Assembly (NCBI RefSeq): GCF_900639985.1 | Contig: NZ_CAAAIM010000009.1 | Coordinates: 62,001 to 126,000, forward strand | Length of the DNA: 64,000 nucleotides | Source: Legionella rowbothamii | Lineage (GTDB): Bacteria > Pseudomonadota > Gammaproteobacteria > Legionellales > Legionellaceae | Direction: 5' to 3' | Part shown: one piece after another, positions 52,288 through 61,612 of the stretch | How the letters are laid out: every line of letters begins with the position of its first letter | Position numbering within the stretch: position 1 is the first letter of the stretch | Notes under the pieces: generated by a model | What the model saw: only the letters and a program-made list of their open reading frames with translations | The model's database searches: none | What the model was told of the DNA's origin: nothing | Position numbers and translations under genes: made by a program

Positions 52288-53595
52288 GTGATTAATATCC
52301 TATTGGTTTTACTTGCATTTGTATTGGTTTTATTAAATGCCTTTTTTGTGGCTGCTGAATTTGGGATGGTGAAACTCCGCTCGACTCGAGTGGAGGCAAT
52401 CAAAACCAGTTATGGCTTTAGAGGTAAAATTTTATTTCATGTGCATCAACATCTTGATGCGTATTTATCAGCATGTCAGCTGGGTATTACCTTCGCATCC
52501 CTTGGGCTGGGCTGGATTGGGGAACCTGCTTTTGCTCATTTTATGGAGCCACTACTTATTCTTGTTGGTGTTAACTCCCCTCAGCTCATAACGGTTATCG
52601 CTTTTTTCGCTGCTTTTTCATTTATCTCTTTCCTCCATATCGTTGTTGGTGAGTTAATGCCTAAATCACTTGCTATTCGTCAGTCAGAACGAGTCTCTGT
52701 ATGGACTGCTTTACCCATATATGGCTTTTATTGGCTTATGTATCCAGCAATTTGGGTACTTAATACCTGTTCGAATTTTCTGTTGAAAATTTTTCACTTA
52801 GATGCAGTTCACCATGGTGAGCATTTTTATTCGACAGAAGAAATAAAGTTGCTTTTAAACGCTAGCCATCTTCATGGAGAGCTGAGCGAAGAGGAGGTTG
52901 ATATTATCGAGCATACTTTAGATTTAGCTGACTTGAAAGTCACTGAAGTAATGCGTTTCAGTGAGGAAATGGTCATGATTGATTTAAATCAATCAATTCA
53001 TCAGATGATGGACATCATTATGGAGCATCGTTATAGCCGGTATCCTGTATACGATCCTGAGAAAAAGGACATTATTGGGATTATTCATGTAAAAGATATC
53101 CTGCCAGCCATTTATCAAAAACCTGATCTGGATGATTTAAGACCATTTATTAGGCCCATTCTAAAAACTTCACGTCGATTACCAGCATTAGATTTATTGC
53201 GACAATTTCGCGAAGGGATGCCACATTTTGCTCTTGTTTATAGGGGTAAGAATACCATTTTGGGATTTGTGACCTTAGATAATTTACTGCAAGTACTCAT
53301 TGGTCGTATTAAAGATGAATTCCATCGCACCAAAGTAGATTGGGTATTAAATAAGGATGGTAGCATCACCGCCTCAGGAAATTGCTCCATATACTCATTG
53401 GAGCAAGCCCTTGAGCGCGAAATTGACGTAGAGGATGACATTGATATTTTAACAGGATTGTTTTTACAACGCTTAGGCTATATGCCTAAAGAAGGAGAAC
53501 ATGTTGATTTCCCTGAATTTAACGCATACATAGAAAAGATAAAGGCTAATAAAATACTAAAAGTAAGAATTTACCCAAAAAAAATATCAGACTAG
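52288..53595 (+). CDS. CNNM/CBS/CorC-type membrane protein (hemolysin-family transporter)
   Basis: 435 residues. The N-terminal CNNM domain (DUF21) has four membrane helices including NAFFVAAEFGMVKLR, LDAYLSACQLGITFASLGLGW and HIVVGELMPKSLAIR. Residues ~200-330 carry the paired CBS domains (DLKVTEVMRFSEEMVMI, YSRYPVYD, IIGIIHVKDILP, RRLPALDLLRQF). The C-terminal CorC_HlyC domain ends GLFLQRLGYMPKEGEHV. Such proteins are tied to Mg2+ or Co2+ transport or resistance. The start is GTG, with AAGGAT at a good distance. A P-type cation ATPase gene follows 41 bases later. Confidence 0.88.
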   Translation: MINILLVLLAFVLVLLNAFFVAAEFGMVKLRSTRVEAIKTSYGFRGKILFHVHQHLDAYLSACQLGITFASLGLGWIGEPAFAHFMEPLLILVGVNSPQLITVIAFFAAFSFISFLHIVVGELMPKSLAIRQSERVSVWTALPIYGFYWLMYPAIWVLNTCSNFLLKIFHLDAVHHGEHFYSTEEIKLLLNASHLHGELSEEEVDIIEHTLDLADLKVTEVMRFSEEMVMIDLNQSIHQMMDIIMEHRYSRYPVYDPEKKDIIGIIHVKDILPAIYQKPDLDDLRPFIRPILKTSRRLPALDLLRQFREGMPHFALVYRGKNTILGFVTLDNLLQVLIGRIKDEFHRTKVDWVLNKDGSITASGNCSIYSLEQALEREIDVEDDIDILTGLFLQRLGYMPKEGEHVDFPEFNAYIEKIKANKILKVRIYPKKISD

Positions 53596-53636
53596 CCATG
53601 AAAGCTAAGTTTAATATTCTAGAAAGGATTTAAAAA

Positions 53637-56087
53637 ATGATAAGAGGCTTGTTATCTTCTGAAGTAGAAGAACGAATAAAACAAGGCAAACAGAACATAG
53701 CGACAACGACCAAAACTAAAAAAATTGCTGAAATATTCATTGAGAATATTTTTTCGGTTTTTAATCTAGTCATATTTGCAATTATTATTTTTCTAACTAC
53801 GTTCTTCTTTATAGAACATGATGAGCGATTGTTTTTTGATATCATTGGAGTGTCTTTTGTTGTCATTATTAATACATTCATTGCTATATTTGAAGAAATT
53901 AAAGCTAAAAGAGCTTTAGATAAAGTTAATTTACTATTGACGCGTGAAGTAAAAGTTATCAGGGATGGGGCTGAGCAATCCATTGAACAGTCCGAAGTGG
54001 TTATTGATGATATCATTCTATTAGAACGTGGGGACTCAGTGGTGGTTGATGGCGTCGTGGTAGAATCTACGAAGTTAGAAATCGATGAGTCGTTATTAAC
54101 GGGAGAATCCACCCCGATTAATAAAAACATAGATGATGAATTAATGTCTGGAAGTCATTGTCTTTCAGGTAGGGGAGTCTACAAAGCCTTAAAGGTTGGT
54201 GATGATTGTCATGCACAAGAAATTACGAAGCTCGCTAAAAAATTCAAACGGAATATTTCCCCTTTACAAAAGCGATTAAATTTTATTGTAAAAACCTTAT
54301 TCTTTGCAGCCTTGGGTTTAATTATTCTTGAAATTACATTGGGACATACCGGATTAAATCGCGTAGAACTGATTAGGAAAATAGCTACTATTATGCTGGC
54401 CTTGGTTCCTCAAGGGCTTATTTTGATGTCTTCAGTCACATTTGCGCTGGGAATTTACCGAATAAGCAAAATCGGTGCGATTATACAAAAACTTAACGCT
54501 ATCGAAGCTTTTTCCAATACTAAAATTGTTTGCACTGATAAAACGGGTACACTTACCCAAAACAAATTGTCAGTACATAAAATCACCCCTCTGGTTAATG
54601 ATTATTCAATGGGGCAGACACAACAACTTTTGGGGACCTATGCACGTTTTTCACTAGATAAAAATGCTACGCTGAGAACACTGGAACCATTTAACGCATC
54701 CGATGCCATTATCACTGGAGAGATTCCTTTTTCCTCTGAAAATAAATTCAGTTTATTGCAGCTAATCATCCACGATGAAAATTTGCCTTTAAATAATCAA
54801 AAAGTAACTTTTGTTCTAGGGGGCTATGATGTGTTGCTGGATAAAATTGACGCGGCAGAAAAAAAGCGAATTGATGCGCTCTATCAAAAAAAACAATTAA
54901 AAGTTTTTCGAAACCTGATATTTGGTATCGAAAAATCTAATCGTTCTCCTGAATCTCTTTTAGAAAATACAAACGGTTTGGAAATTGAACCAATTTGCAT
55001 CATTTCGATTATGGATCAGGTGAGAGAAGATGTAATGGATGCGATCAACCTTTTCAAAAGAAAAAACATACAGATTAAGATATTGTCAGGTGACAATGCC
55101 TCATCAATACAAGCAGTTGCTCATGAGATTGGTTGGAACATTGAGGATAATGATTTGATATCCGGCAAGGAAATTGATGAGGTGGATGATGAACAGTTAT
55201 TAACAATAATCAAAGACAAAAAAATATTTTCTCGTCTGAAACCTCAACACAAACTAAGAATTGTTAAGCTTCTTAGAGAAAACAAAATTTACACCGCAAT
55301 GATCGGCGATGGGGTTAACGATCTGCCTGCAATAAAAGAAGCAGATATAGGCATTGCGATGGAAGAAGGAAGTAGCATCACCAAAGAAGTGGCTGACATC
55401 ATTTTATTAAAAAATAAATTCACTCTTCTCCCCAAAATCTTTGATGAAGGTAATAAGATCGTCAATACGATTAATGACGTAGCAAAACTTTTTCTCACAA
55501 AGACCTTTTTAGTTATTTTTACTACGCTTATGTCGCTTTTTGCTTTTTATAATTTTCCACTTACACCACGTCGGGTGGCGTTAATTAATATTTTTTCCAT
55601 TGGTTTACCCTCATTCATCATTGCTCTAAAAAATTCCAATATTAATAAATTAAAGAATTTTACAATGGAATTATTTTCATTTGTCATTATTTCCGCATTA
55701 CTAATCGCACTAGCTTCTTATGTAGGTCAGTGTGTTACGAAACAGTACGCAGGATACACAGCGGAAGATATACAAATGGTTATGCTCTCGATAATGGTCA
55801 TAGTAACCACCGCCAATTTTCTAGCGGTTACGATTCGCAAAAAAGAAAAAAATCTACGGTTATATTTTTTATATGCTTTCGGACTGATAGCCTTATATTC
55901 GGCATTAGCACTTAGCGAGAGTAATTTTATTTTGATCAAGTGGGCAAAAATATTTTATGAAATATCTTATCTTGATCGAAAATATTGGCTGATTACTTTT
56001 TTGATCAGCTTGAGCTTCTCAATAGCGATTGTTCTGGCCCAACATTTGCGGAAAAGAATATTGAAAGTAATAACGCAGTTACACTAA
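53637..56087 (+). CDS. P-type cation-transporting ATPase (CtpE-like)
   Basis: 816 residues. The phosphorylation site is CTDKTGTLTQNKLSV, the actuator TGES is in DESLLTGESTPINK, the hinge is MIGDGVNDLPAIKEADIGIAM, and SGDNASSIQAVAHEIG is also present. The M4 motif is VPQGLILMSSVTFA, where the usual PEGL has Gln; this is the signature of the CtpE type, for which calcium uptake is reported in mycobacteria. Four N-terminal and six C-terminal membrane helices are predicted. GAAAGGA precedes the ATG. It lies after a CorC-type gene, so the two may work on divalent cations. Confidence 0.88.
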   Translation: MIRGLLSSEVEERIKQGKQNIATTTKTKKIAEIFIENIFSVFNLVIFAIIIFLTTFFFIEHDERLFFDIIGVSFVVIINTFIAIFEEIKAKRALDKVNLLLTREVKVIRDGAEQSIEQSEVVIDDIILLERGDSVVVDGVVVESTKLEIDESLLTGESTPINKNIDDELMSGSHCLSGRGVYKALKVGDDCHAQEITKLAKKFKRNISPLQKRLNFIVKTLFFAALGLIILEITLGHTGLNRVELIRKIATIMLALVPQGLILMSSVTFALGIYRISKIGAIIQKLNAIEAFSNTKIVCTDKTGTLTQNKLSVHKITPLVNDYSMGQTQQLLGTYARFSLDKNATLRTLEPFNASDAIITGEIPFSSENKFSLLQLIIHDENLPLNNQKVTFVLGGYDVLLDKIDAAEKKRIDALYQKKQLKVFRNLIFGIEKSNRSPESLLENTNGLEIEPICIISIMDQVREDVMDAINLFKRKNIQIKILSGDNASSIQAVAHEIGWNIEDNDLISGKEIDEVDDEQLLTIIKDKKIFSRLKPQHKLRIVKLLRENKIYTAMIGDGVNDLPAIKEADIGIAMEEGSSITKEVADIILLKNKFTLLPKIFDEGNKIVNTINDVAKLFLTKTFLVIFTTLMSLFAFYNFPLTPRRVALINIFSIGLPSFIIALKNSNINKLKNFTMELFSFVIISALLIALASYVGQCVTKQYAGYTAEDIQMVMLSIMVIVTTANFLAVTIRKKEKNLRLYFLYAFGLIALYSALALSESNFILIKWAKIFYEISYLDRKYWLITFLISLSFSIAIVLAQHLRKRILKVITQLH

Positions 56088-56425
56088 TGAGTAGAGTAGG
56101 CGTTATATTATGATAATTACCATCTTCAGAGTCAGGTTGTAAATAGAGAAAAATGTCATCGTTTAAAGGAAATTCATTATAACTATTAATAGCTGATGGC
56201 TTATTACCATACATAGTACCTTTCTCTGTAGTAATTGAGCACGTAATAGTATTGTTAATTTTTCTACAAACAAAGCTTGTTAAGCTTCCAGGAGGGAGCT
56301 ACTTGAACATTCATAGTCTTAGAGCTTAGAATTTTACAATCACTATCTTGCAATATAATTTCATCACTTGCCCATGCTATATGAGAAATAATAAGGAAGA
56401 TTATTGTAAATAGACTCTCATGGGA
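56005..56425 (-). pseudogene. Frameshifted small secreted protein gene
   Basis: On the minus strand a signal-peptide-like stretch (LFTIIFLIISHIAWAS) starts near 56418 and continues into DEIILQDSDCKILSSKTMNV and APSWKLNKLCL, stop. One frame over it continues as CRKINNTITCSITTEKG, YGNKPSAINSYNEFPLNDDI and a hydrophobic end. A single-base loss near 56260-56272 explains the break. No start codon is in the first frame, so a second defect is likely. The 3' part overlaps the convergent ATPase gene by 83 bases. The family is unknown. Confidence 0.45.
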
Positions 56426-56779
56426 TTCCTTAACCAACTAATAAAAAATTAGTCCCTAACAAACTTTTTGTTCAAAATACTACCAATGCAAGTATAGTAG
56501 GCTATAAAATATTTTTTCTATTAAGAAGGGTTCATATTAAAATTCTCACTTATGTAAGCAAAACCATATAACATCTTTTTAATCGAGATTTACCCTATAG
56601 ACGCTTTATAGCCATCCTTTAGGAGTAGGTTCGTGGAGTTGTCCCTATAAAACCGGACCACTTAGCCTGCTACAGCCCTTTGGATAAATTGTCGTGGTGC
56701 CATCATGGGGCGCATGTTCATTTGATGTGGTCTAAATCTATTAGACCATGTATGGCCCCCGCCCGTTTTGCAAGAGGTA

Positions 56780-57226
56780 TTTTAAAATTTTTAGCAATAT
56801 AGGATGAGATGCAGTTATGTGTTCGGGTTACCTTGCGCTGTTCTTTGTTTCATTAACAACTCTCTTGCTCTATACAGTAATAATACATCTTGTTGCTCCA
56901 GCGTTTTTCTAGGAACAAATCGCATTGTTGCCCGTGTAACGGCTTCCGCTATCGCTTCTGCATTCGCGCATCATTTTTATTCGATTTTACATAGGGCTTC
57001 ACAAATTGGGGCGACATTATTTTTACCCTTCAAATACATGCGCCCAATAATGTGCGCTTCCACATGCTTCAATGCCACCCAGGCAAGCGGGAGTGTTAAC
57101 CATATACTCAGTAAGTTTTTCGCGGCTTGAACGTTTTGTTAAAACACGACTGTCTCTCGCGTCTGTGCCGTGTAATTGAAAAACATCTTTTGCCAAATCT
57201 ATCTCTGATACTTTAATATCTTTCAT
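56780..57226 (-). pseudogene. IS110-family transposase, degraded N-terminal part
   Basis: The minus strand reads VSEIDLAKDVFQLHGTDARD, RSSREKLTEYMVNTPACLGG and IEACGSAHYWAH from 57226, the DEDD-transposase start with the first Asp. After a stop and shift it continues as ANAEAIAEAVTRATMRFVPR and KTLEQQDVLLLYRARELLMK. The Ser-dependent C-terminal half is missing. Near 56640, GTCCCTATAAAACCGGACCA is reminiscent of an IS3-type terminal repeat and may be another scar. Confidence 0.78.
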
Positions 57227-57418
57227 TATGGATCCCCTTTTTTTCTTGAATGAACATCACAATTTCCTTCTGGCTCAACTTGAAGCCTGTTTAAAGTGGC
57301 GGGGTCCATACCATTACGTCAATAGATTGGAAGTAGAAGTAGCCCTAATTGTATAACTTTGATTATTCTGATGAAATGCTTGGCACGGTTTCAGAGCGCA
57401 TGCCAAGCAAAGATTTTA

Positions 57419-57712
57419 TTATTTATCTTTATAACAATAAATTTCACTGTCACCGGTATTTACTGGCTTTAATACTAAAGGTTCTTCCCCTCCACCTTCC
57501 GTTTTGTTCATAAGACAACGGTAACCAGAAAAAGTATAGTAATAATTACCCTCAGGCATCAAATATCCTTTGGGGGTCGTGTATGTTTTGCTGTCTTCAT
57601 CCACTGTTATTGGAATGCTTTTCCATGTATTGGTTTGAGTATTAATTACATTTTCCGCAAAAGCAGAAGAAATAAATACGGTACAGAGCATCGTTAAAAT
57701 TAGTTTTTTCAT
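57419..57712 (-). CDS. Small secreted protein of unknown function
   Basis: 97 residues with a clear signal peptide (MKKLILTMLCTVFISSAFA). The mature ~78 residues contain two Cys (YRCLM, YCYKDK) and aromatic-rich strands (GNYYYTFSGYRC). AGGGAG lies before the ATG. I do not recognise the family. It lies in a run of minus-strand genes for exported proteins, 87 bases downstream of a thioredoxin-fold gene, which may help to form its possible disulfide. Confidence 0.65.
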   Translation of the reverse strand: MKKLILTMLCTVFISSAFAENVINTQTNTWKSIPITVDEDSKTYTTPKGYLMPEGNYYYTFSGYRCLMNKTEGGGEEPLVLKPVNTGDSEIYCYKDK

Positions 57713-57799
57713 TAAAATCTCCCTAGTAATAAAAATCCTATTTAAATAACAGTTGCTCTTAAACTATAGTAAGAAATTTTCTTTTGTCGATTAAATGTA

Positions 57800-58165
57800 C
57801 TAAACATTCGTATCTAAAAACTCTTCCAAGACAGTTTGTGGTCTATTTCCTAGCAAATTATTGCTCATATTATTTTTAAAAGTAGCAGGAACACCTCTAA
57901 TGGTAGTTCCGCAAACTTTTTCAAATTTATCATTGACCATTTGATAGAAAATCCAATCCCTGTATTTTTCCTGATTAGAAACACGTTCGTAAACTGGCAA
58001 AAAAGCTTTGCAGTGTGAACACCAAGATGCATGGACTAATAAGACCGTTTTTGGCATTGCTAAAGCAGCGCAATCATTACTCGTGAATGGTCTTAGGGTT
58101 GCAAAAGACAGAGTAGGGAGCAGGGGTACTAGCGTTATAACTAACCATTTTATTATATTTTTCAT
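57800..58165 (-). CDS. Periplasmic thioredoxin-fold protein
   Basis: 121 residues. A signal peptide (MKNIIKWLVITLVPLLPTLSFA) leads into a short thioredoxin domain: TVLLVHASWCSHCKAFLPVY with the CxxC as CSHC, and the cis-Pro loop GTTIRGVPATF. It is smaller than classical thioredoxins and probably acts as a periplasmic thiol-disulfide oxidoreductase or chaperone. A further Cys (KVCGT) precedes the cis-Pro. It lies 79 bases downstream of the carotenoid-family gene; no functional link is evident. Confidence 0.75.
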   Translation of the reverse strand: MKNIIKWLVITLVPLLPTLSFATLRPFTSNDCAALAMPKTVLLVHASWCSHCKAFLPVYERVSNQEKYRDWIFYQMVNDKFEKVCGTTIRGVPATFKNNMSNNLLGNRPQTVLEEFLDTNV

Positions 58166-58244
58166 TTATTTCTCAATCCGGATTGGCTTGGTACGAAATG
58201 ATAAATTATCTTTCAATTCAAATCAATTAGAGCAAATAGGAGAT

Positions 58245-59120
58245 TTATGTTCTATGTTGATTAATTGCGGCAAGATCTCCAAAATTACTCATATTAATTT
58301 TAAGTGAAGCCTGTAAGACTACGAACATCATTGTAAATATGGTAATGAGCGCCATCGAACCATAAATTTCTGGATGAGTTGAAGCCCCAAAAGGATCAAC
58401 TAATTGGGTTAAACCTTGTATGCCATAAAGAGCAACAGCTTCTCTCCAAAAATTTTTGGAAGAAAAAACATGATGTTTGCTTATGGTCATAACATCATGT
58501 TTGGCAATATAAATAGCGAAAACTTGATAAATAATATAAATCACCAAGAACCAACCGAAATAATTTTGCAAGGGAACACCAAAATACAACCCTCCATCCC
58601 TCCATACCCATAATGAATAAACCGTTGATGCAAGAGGATCCATGCACACATCCCACATCACCATAATAAAAGCAGCCATTAAAGGCACAAGGAACAGTTT
58701 CTTCCCAGTGAGCTGCGTAGTGTATTGCCCCAGGAGTATATGAGCCAAAATCCATGAGGCGTAGCCTGTTCCAAAATATGCGAACATAATAATGAGCGGC
58801 ACTTCAAATAGTCTTGGACCTGCTAATTTATCATAATAATAATACCCAAAAGGAAATCCGGTCTGGATGCTTAAGGATTCAAAAAAGTGACTTATAAGCC
58901 ACGTTATTATAAAAAATATAATTATATTCTTTATTCCATATCGCTCCGTACCATGTAGACAAGCTGATATAAAAATAGCTAAGACAAGAATAATAGGTAA
59001 AAAAAGCTCGGCAACTGGGCCATGCCAGACAGCAGAAAAGAGCGTGGCTAGAAGGTAAATAGTAATCACTATCCATCTCATAATACTACTTCTATTTTTT
59101 GTTTCTCTATTGCTAGTCAT
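58245..59120 (-). CDS. Carotenoid-biosynthesis-family (CruF-like) membrane protein
   Basis: 291 residues, about seven membrane helices. The family core is FFESLSIQTGFPFGYYYY, LFEVPLIIMFAYFGTGYASW, MWDVCMDPLAS and WRDGGLYFGVPLQNYFGW, the pattern of the carotenoid biosynthesis family that includes CruF carotenoid hydratases. No other carotenoid pathway gene is in the window, apart from a CrtZ-like hydroxylase 14 kb away, so the substrate could be another isoprenoid or lipid. The start ATG at 59120 is followed by an in-frame ATG at residue 14. Confidence 0.82.
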   Translation of the reverse strand: MTSNRETKNRSSIMRWIVITIYLLATLFSAVWHGPVAELFLPIILVLAIFISACLHGTERYGIKNIIIFFIITWLISHFFESLSIQTGFPFGYYYYDKLAGPRLFEVPLIIMFAYFGTGYASWILAHILLGQYTTQLTGKKLFLVPLMAAFIMVMWDVCMDPLASTVYSLWVWRDGGLYFGVPLQNYFGWFLVIYIIYQVFAIYIAKHDVMTISKHHVFSSKNFWREAVALYGIQGLTQLVDPFGASTHPEIYGSMALITIFTMMFVVLQASLKINMSNFGDLAAINQHRT

Positions 59121-59146
59121 TTACGCATCCTTATGCCACACGATAC

Positions 59147-59167
59147 CCTCCAGCCGTAAGCTGGAGG
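59147..59167. terminator. Stem-loop with downstream T-run
   Basis: CCTCCAGC pairs with GCTGGAGG (loop CGTAA), followed by a T-run at 59174-59178 on the plus strand. No plus-strand gene ends here, so it may terminate antisense transcription or be the terminal hairpin of an IS200/IS605-like element. The evidence does not decide. Confidence 0.35.
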
Positions 59168-59223
59168 ATATCTGTTTTTAAAAGGCAAGAGCTCGGGCGC
59201 AGCGAATTCCTCCCTTACAGCCC

Positions 59224-59397
59224 TTAGTACAAACAATATTGAATTGTAGCAGTCTTTGCTGAGTCGAGCGTTATGTTAGAAGGAAAAGCTGCTACAGGAA
59301 CAAAAGTCCATAACGGTGTACTCGCTTTTGCTTTAGAACAAACTAAACAAGAAAAGAATAAGCTCATAAACAAAATTATTAAATAATTTTTTTTCAT
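59224..59397 (-). pseudogene. Truncated 'PLWTF' secreted-protein family gene
   Basis: 57 codons from the ATG at 59397: a signal peptide (YLIILFMSLFFSCLVCSKAKA), then STPLWTFVPVAAFPSNITLD and KTATIQYCLY before TAA. I recognise the start of a secreted-protein family that I associate with Legionella, with PLWTF after the signal and TATVQYxVTNQS further on. The family normally continues for hundreds of residues; here it is cut within the first motif. After a one-base shift the frame continues as VCTKGCKGGIRC and ends. It is a remnant or a mutated short copy. Confidence 0.5.
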
Positions 59398-59723
59398 TCA
59401 GGATGTCCTTGAATATTTTTAAAGTTTAGAAAAAAATTGATTTGGATCTTCAATAAGACATTAAATCTTTGATTTATCGATCTTTACTTACGTTAATATT
59501 AAAATGCAGGCTAAACTCAACAAAACTTTTATTGATCAATAATCTGTTTTTTATCATGACGTTTTCATTTAAGAGGTGTCCTTATTCTCTAATAAGGAAG
59601 GAAAAGAATTTTAGATTATCAGGGTTAGTTTATTTTGAATAATAATCAATGGGGGCAGCCTAGACTTATAATCTTTGCCTTCTGGATTTTCAATCGAGCC
59701 TGTCCCTATTGATTGCTCAACTA

Positions 59724-59924
59724 TTAAAAGCCTTTTCCGACGATTGGTTGAGTATAAATCCCACTATTATATTCTTGCCAGGTTTCGGCAGGTTTAATAG
59801 AGCATTTTTTTGAAACCATGTGCCAACCCGGAGTGTGCTTATAACATGCGGCTTGGATTGGCCCAACTACTAAAACCATACTGCTAGCAACTATTAGCCC
59901 AGCTGCTAATGATTTGATTTTCAT
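59724..59924 (-). CDS. Small secreted protein of unknown function
   Basis: 66 residues. A signal peptide (MKIKSLAAGLIVASSMVLVVGPIQA) ends before CYKHTPGWHMVSKKC, so the mature protein is about 40 residues with two Cys that could form a loop. AAGGAGATG, a near-perfect ribosome-binding site, precedes the start. It is probably real because of the strong signal peptide and start. The family is not recognised. The 600 bases downstream contain only the truncated PLWTF-type gene and a hairpin. Confidence 0.6.
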   Translation of the reverse strand: MKIKSLAAGLIVASSMVLVVGPIQAACYKHTPGWHMVSKKCSIKPAETWQEYNSGIYTQPIVGKGF

Positions 59925-60078
59925 TTACATCTCCTTATGTTTTGCATATCAATTAGATTAATAATGATACTATATGAGTATAGATCCGTCATGAAAGTAT
60001 GCAAATTTGATACATTTTATAGAATAAAATCAATAGGGGGCAGATATTAAAATAGGGGATGAAGTTGGGGCAATTTCA

Positions 60079-61335
60079 TCAATAGATTACTCCTTTAGCC
60101 CCGAGGATAAAGATCCCCCATACGCCAATTAAAATATGTGATGCGGATACACTGACAAGCGATGCTTGTTTGTAAAATAACCATCCCCAAAATAATCCGG
60201 GTACAAATGTCAATGACGCAAACATTAAACTCAAATGCGAATGTACTGACGAAAAAATAAGATTAGATAAGATAATCGCATTCCAAATCCGGAATGTTTC
60301 ATTTCCTGGCAAAAAGGAGAAGAAGGTCGATTGCAAAGCACAGCGTGCAATTAATTCTTGAATTGGTACAAGCAGGGTATAAAAAAATACAACAACCAAA
60401 TAAAGTGTGGCACTAAATTTACCGTTCACTAGTCCCTCATCAAATCCTGAAAATAGCGCCACATGATTCGGATTCGCGCCCCAATACACCAAATAGGCTT
60501 TAGCAAGTAGAAATAGAAGCATCACAGGAAGCGTATACTTCAACGCTTGTAAGGTTTTTTGTGGCCAATCCTCAAAAGTAATACCAAAGTGTTTTAATGG
60601 CAATCCGGTAAGATGCATTGCGCCGAGAATTCCTAGAGCAAAAAATATAATTAATCCAACTGAGAGAAAAGTCGAATTATTTATTAGATTTTTTTCAATA
60701 CCAATTAAAGTGGTAAGTGATAAGGTATATAAACTGATTAGCCAAAACATGGCAATCATAAATACTCCGAGTACATTGCGTGCTTGGGCTTGCTCTAAGC
60801 TTTCCTCCATTTTTTTTATCGTGATTTGATTCGTGTCTCGTAGTTTCTGGGACAATATTTTGGCCATGTTTTTGGTTAACAATAAGCGTATTCGTGGATG
60901 AGCATTCACTGCTTCTAAATTAAAGCTTAATACGGCTAAATCTGATTTCGCCCTAATGGACGCAGCACGCGGCTTATTTTCTACAAGCGCCATATCCCCT
61001 ATCACATCGTCTTTTTTCAAGGTTGCTAAGACATGAGCATGCTTTTCATTATGCTTAGTTTTTTTATTAATAAAAACCTCTGCCTCACCTTCAAGAATAA
61101 TATAAAAGGAATCAGGCTGGTCATCTTCCTGAAAAAGAACATCTCCTTTACCAAAAAACAATTGCACTCCTAACACGTCATAAAAATCGGATAATTCTTT
61201 TGCTGTAAATTCCTCAGTAAGTATTTTATGTGGGTTTGCATTTATTTGATAATTATAAGCAGGTGAATTAAATGAAAAATTAGAGTTAGGATTAAATTCT
61301 TTAATAATACATGACGAACGATTTACAACATTCAC
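60079..61335 (-). CDS. Cyclic-nucleotide-binding domain fused to a CPBP-type membrane protease
   Basis: 418 residues. Residues ~45-165 form a cNMP-binding beta-barrel (LFFGKGDVLFQEDDQPDSFY, GEAEVFINKK, DVIGDMALVENKPRAASIRA). About eight membrane helices follow, then a CPBP (CAAX-processing-like) core: QELIARCALQS in place of the EExxxR motif, FSSVHSHL (motif 2 His) and SASHILIG (motif 3 His). The first Glu of motif 1 is Gln, so proteolysis is doubtful or altered. The start is GTG with GGGGT upstream. The layout suggests a membrane protein gated by a cyclic nucleotide. Its role is unknown. Confidence 0.75.
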   Translation of the reverse strand: MNVVNRSSCIIKEFNPNSNFSFNSPAYNYQINANPHKILTEEFTAKELSDFYDVLGVQLFFGKGDVLFQEDDQPDSFYIILEGEAEVFINKKTKHNEKHAHVLATLKKDDVIGDMALVENKPRAASIRAKSDLAVLSFNLEAVNAHPRIRLLLTKNMAKILSQKLRDTNQITIKKMEESLEQAQARNVLGVFMIAMFWLISLYTLSLTTLIGIEKNLINNSTFLSVGLIIFFALGILGAMHLTGLPLKHFGITFEDWPQKTLQALKYTLPVMLLFLLAKAYLVYWGANPNHVALFSGFDEGLVNGKFSATLYLVVVFFYTLLVPIQELIARCALQSTFFSFLPGNETFRIWNAIILSNLIFSSVHSHLSLMFASLTFVPGLFWGWLFYKQASLVSVSASHILIGVWGIFILGAKGVIY

Positions 61336-61432
61336 AGCAACCCCTCATACATACTGCAATTATATTGAGCATAGTAACAGTTATGAAGATTTTCAATTTT
61401 TAAATGAGTTTTTGCTTTGATTCTGGTTATGT

Positions 61433-61531
61433 AAACTAAGTGCACAACATCAAACAGTGCGTCAGCAAGCATTAAAAGGAATGGCAGAATTAGTCGAGCA
61501 ATATAAAAGCATGACTCATCATCAGCATGAT
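61433..61531 (+). pseudogene. Possible 3' fragment of a lost gene
   Basis: A 33-codon stretch reads QHQTVRQQALKGMAELVEQY and ends KSMTHHQHD, stop. Its amphipathic helix and His-rich end look like a protein tail, but nothing upstream continues it and no start is present. A 72-residue reading of the opposite strand covers the same DNA and ends on the GTG of the CPBP gene, but is less protein-like. Confidence 0.25.
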
Positions 61532-61612
61532 TAAAATCTGGCTCAGACAATTTTATTGATTCAGAATGGGATAAAACTGTGTCTCGATACCCTAGCTACT
61601 CTGATTTATGGT

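Noticed and set aside
61332..61550. 72-residue minus-strand reading ending on the GTG of the CPBP gene
   Set aside because: The GTGA overlap looked like coupled translation, but the translation is poor in protein-like pattern and the plus strand of the same DNA looks more coding-like.
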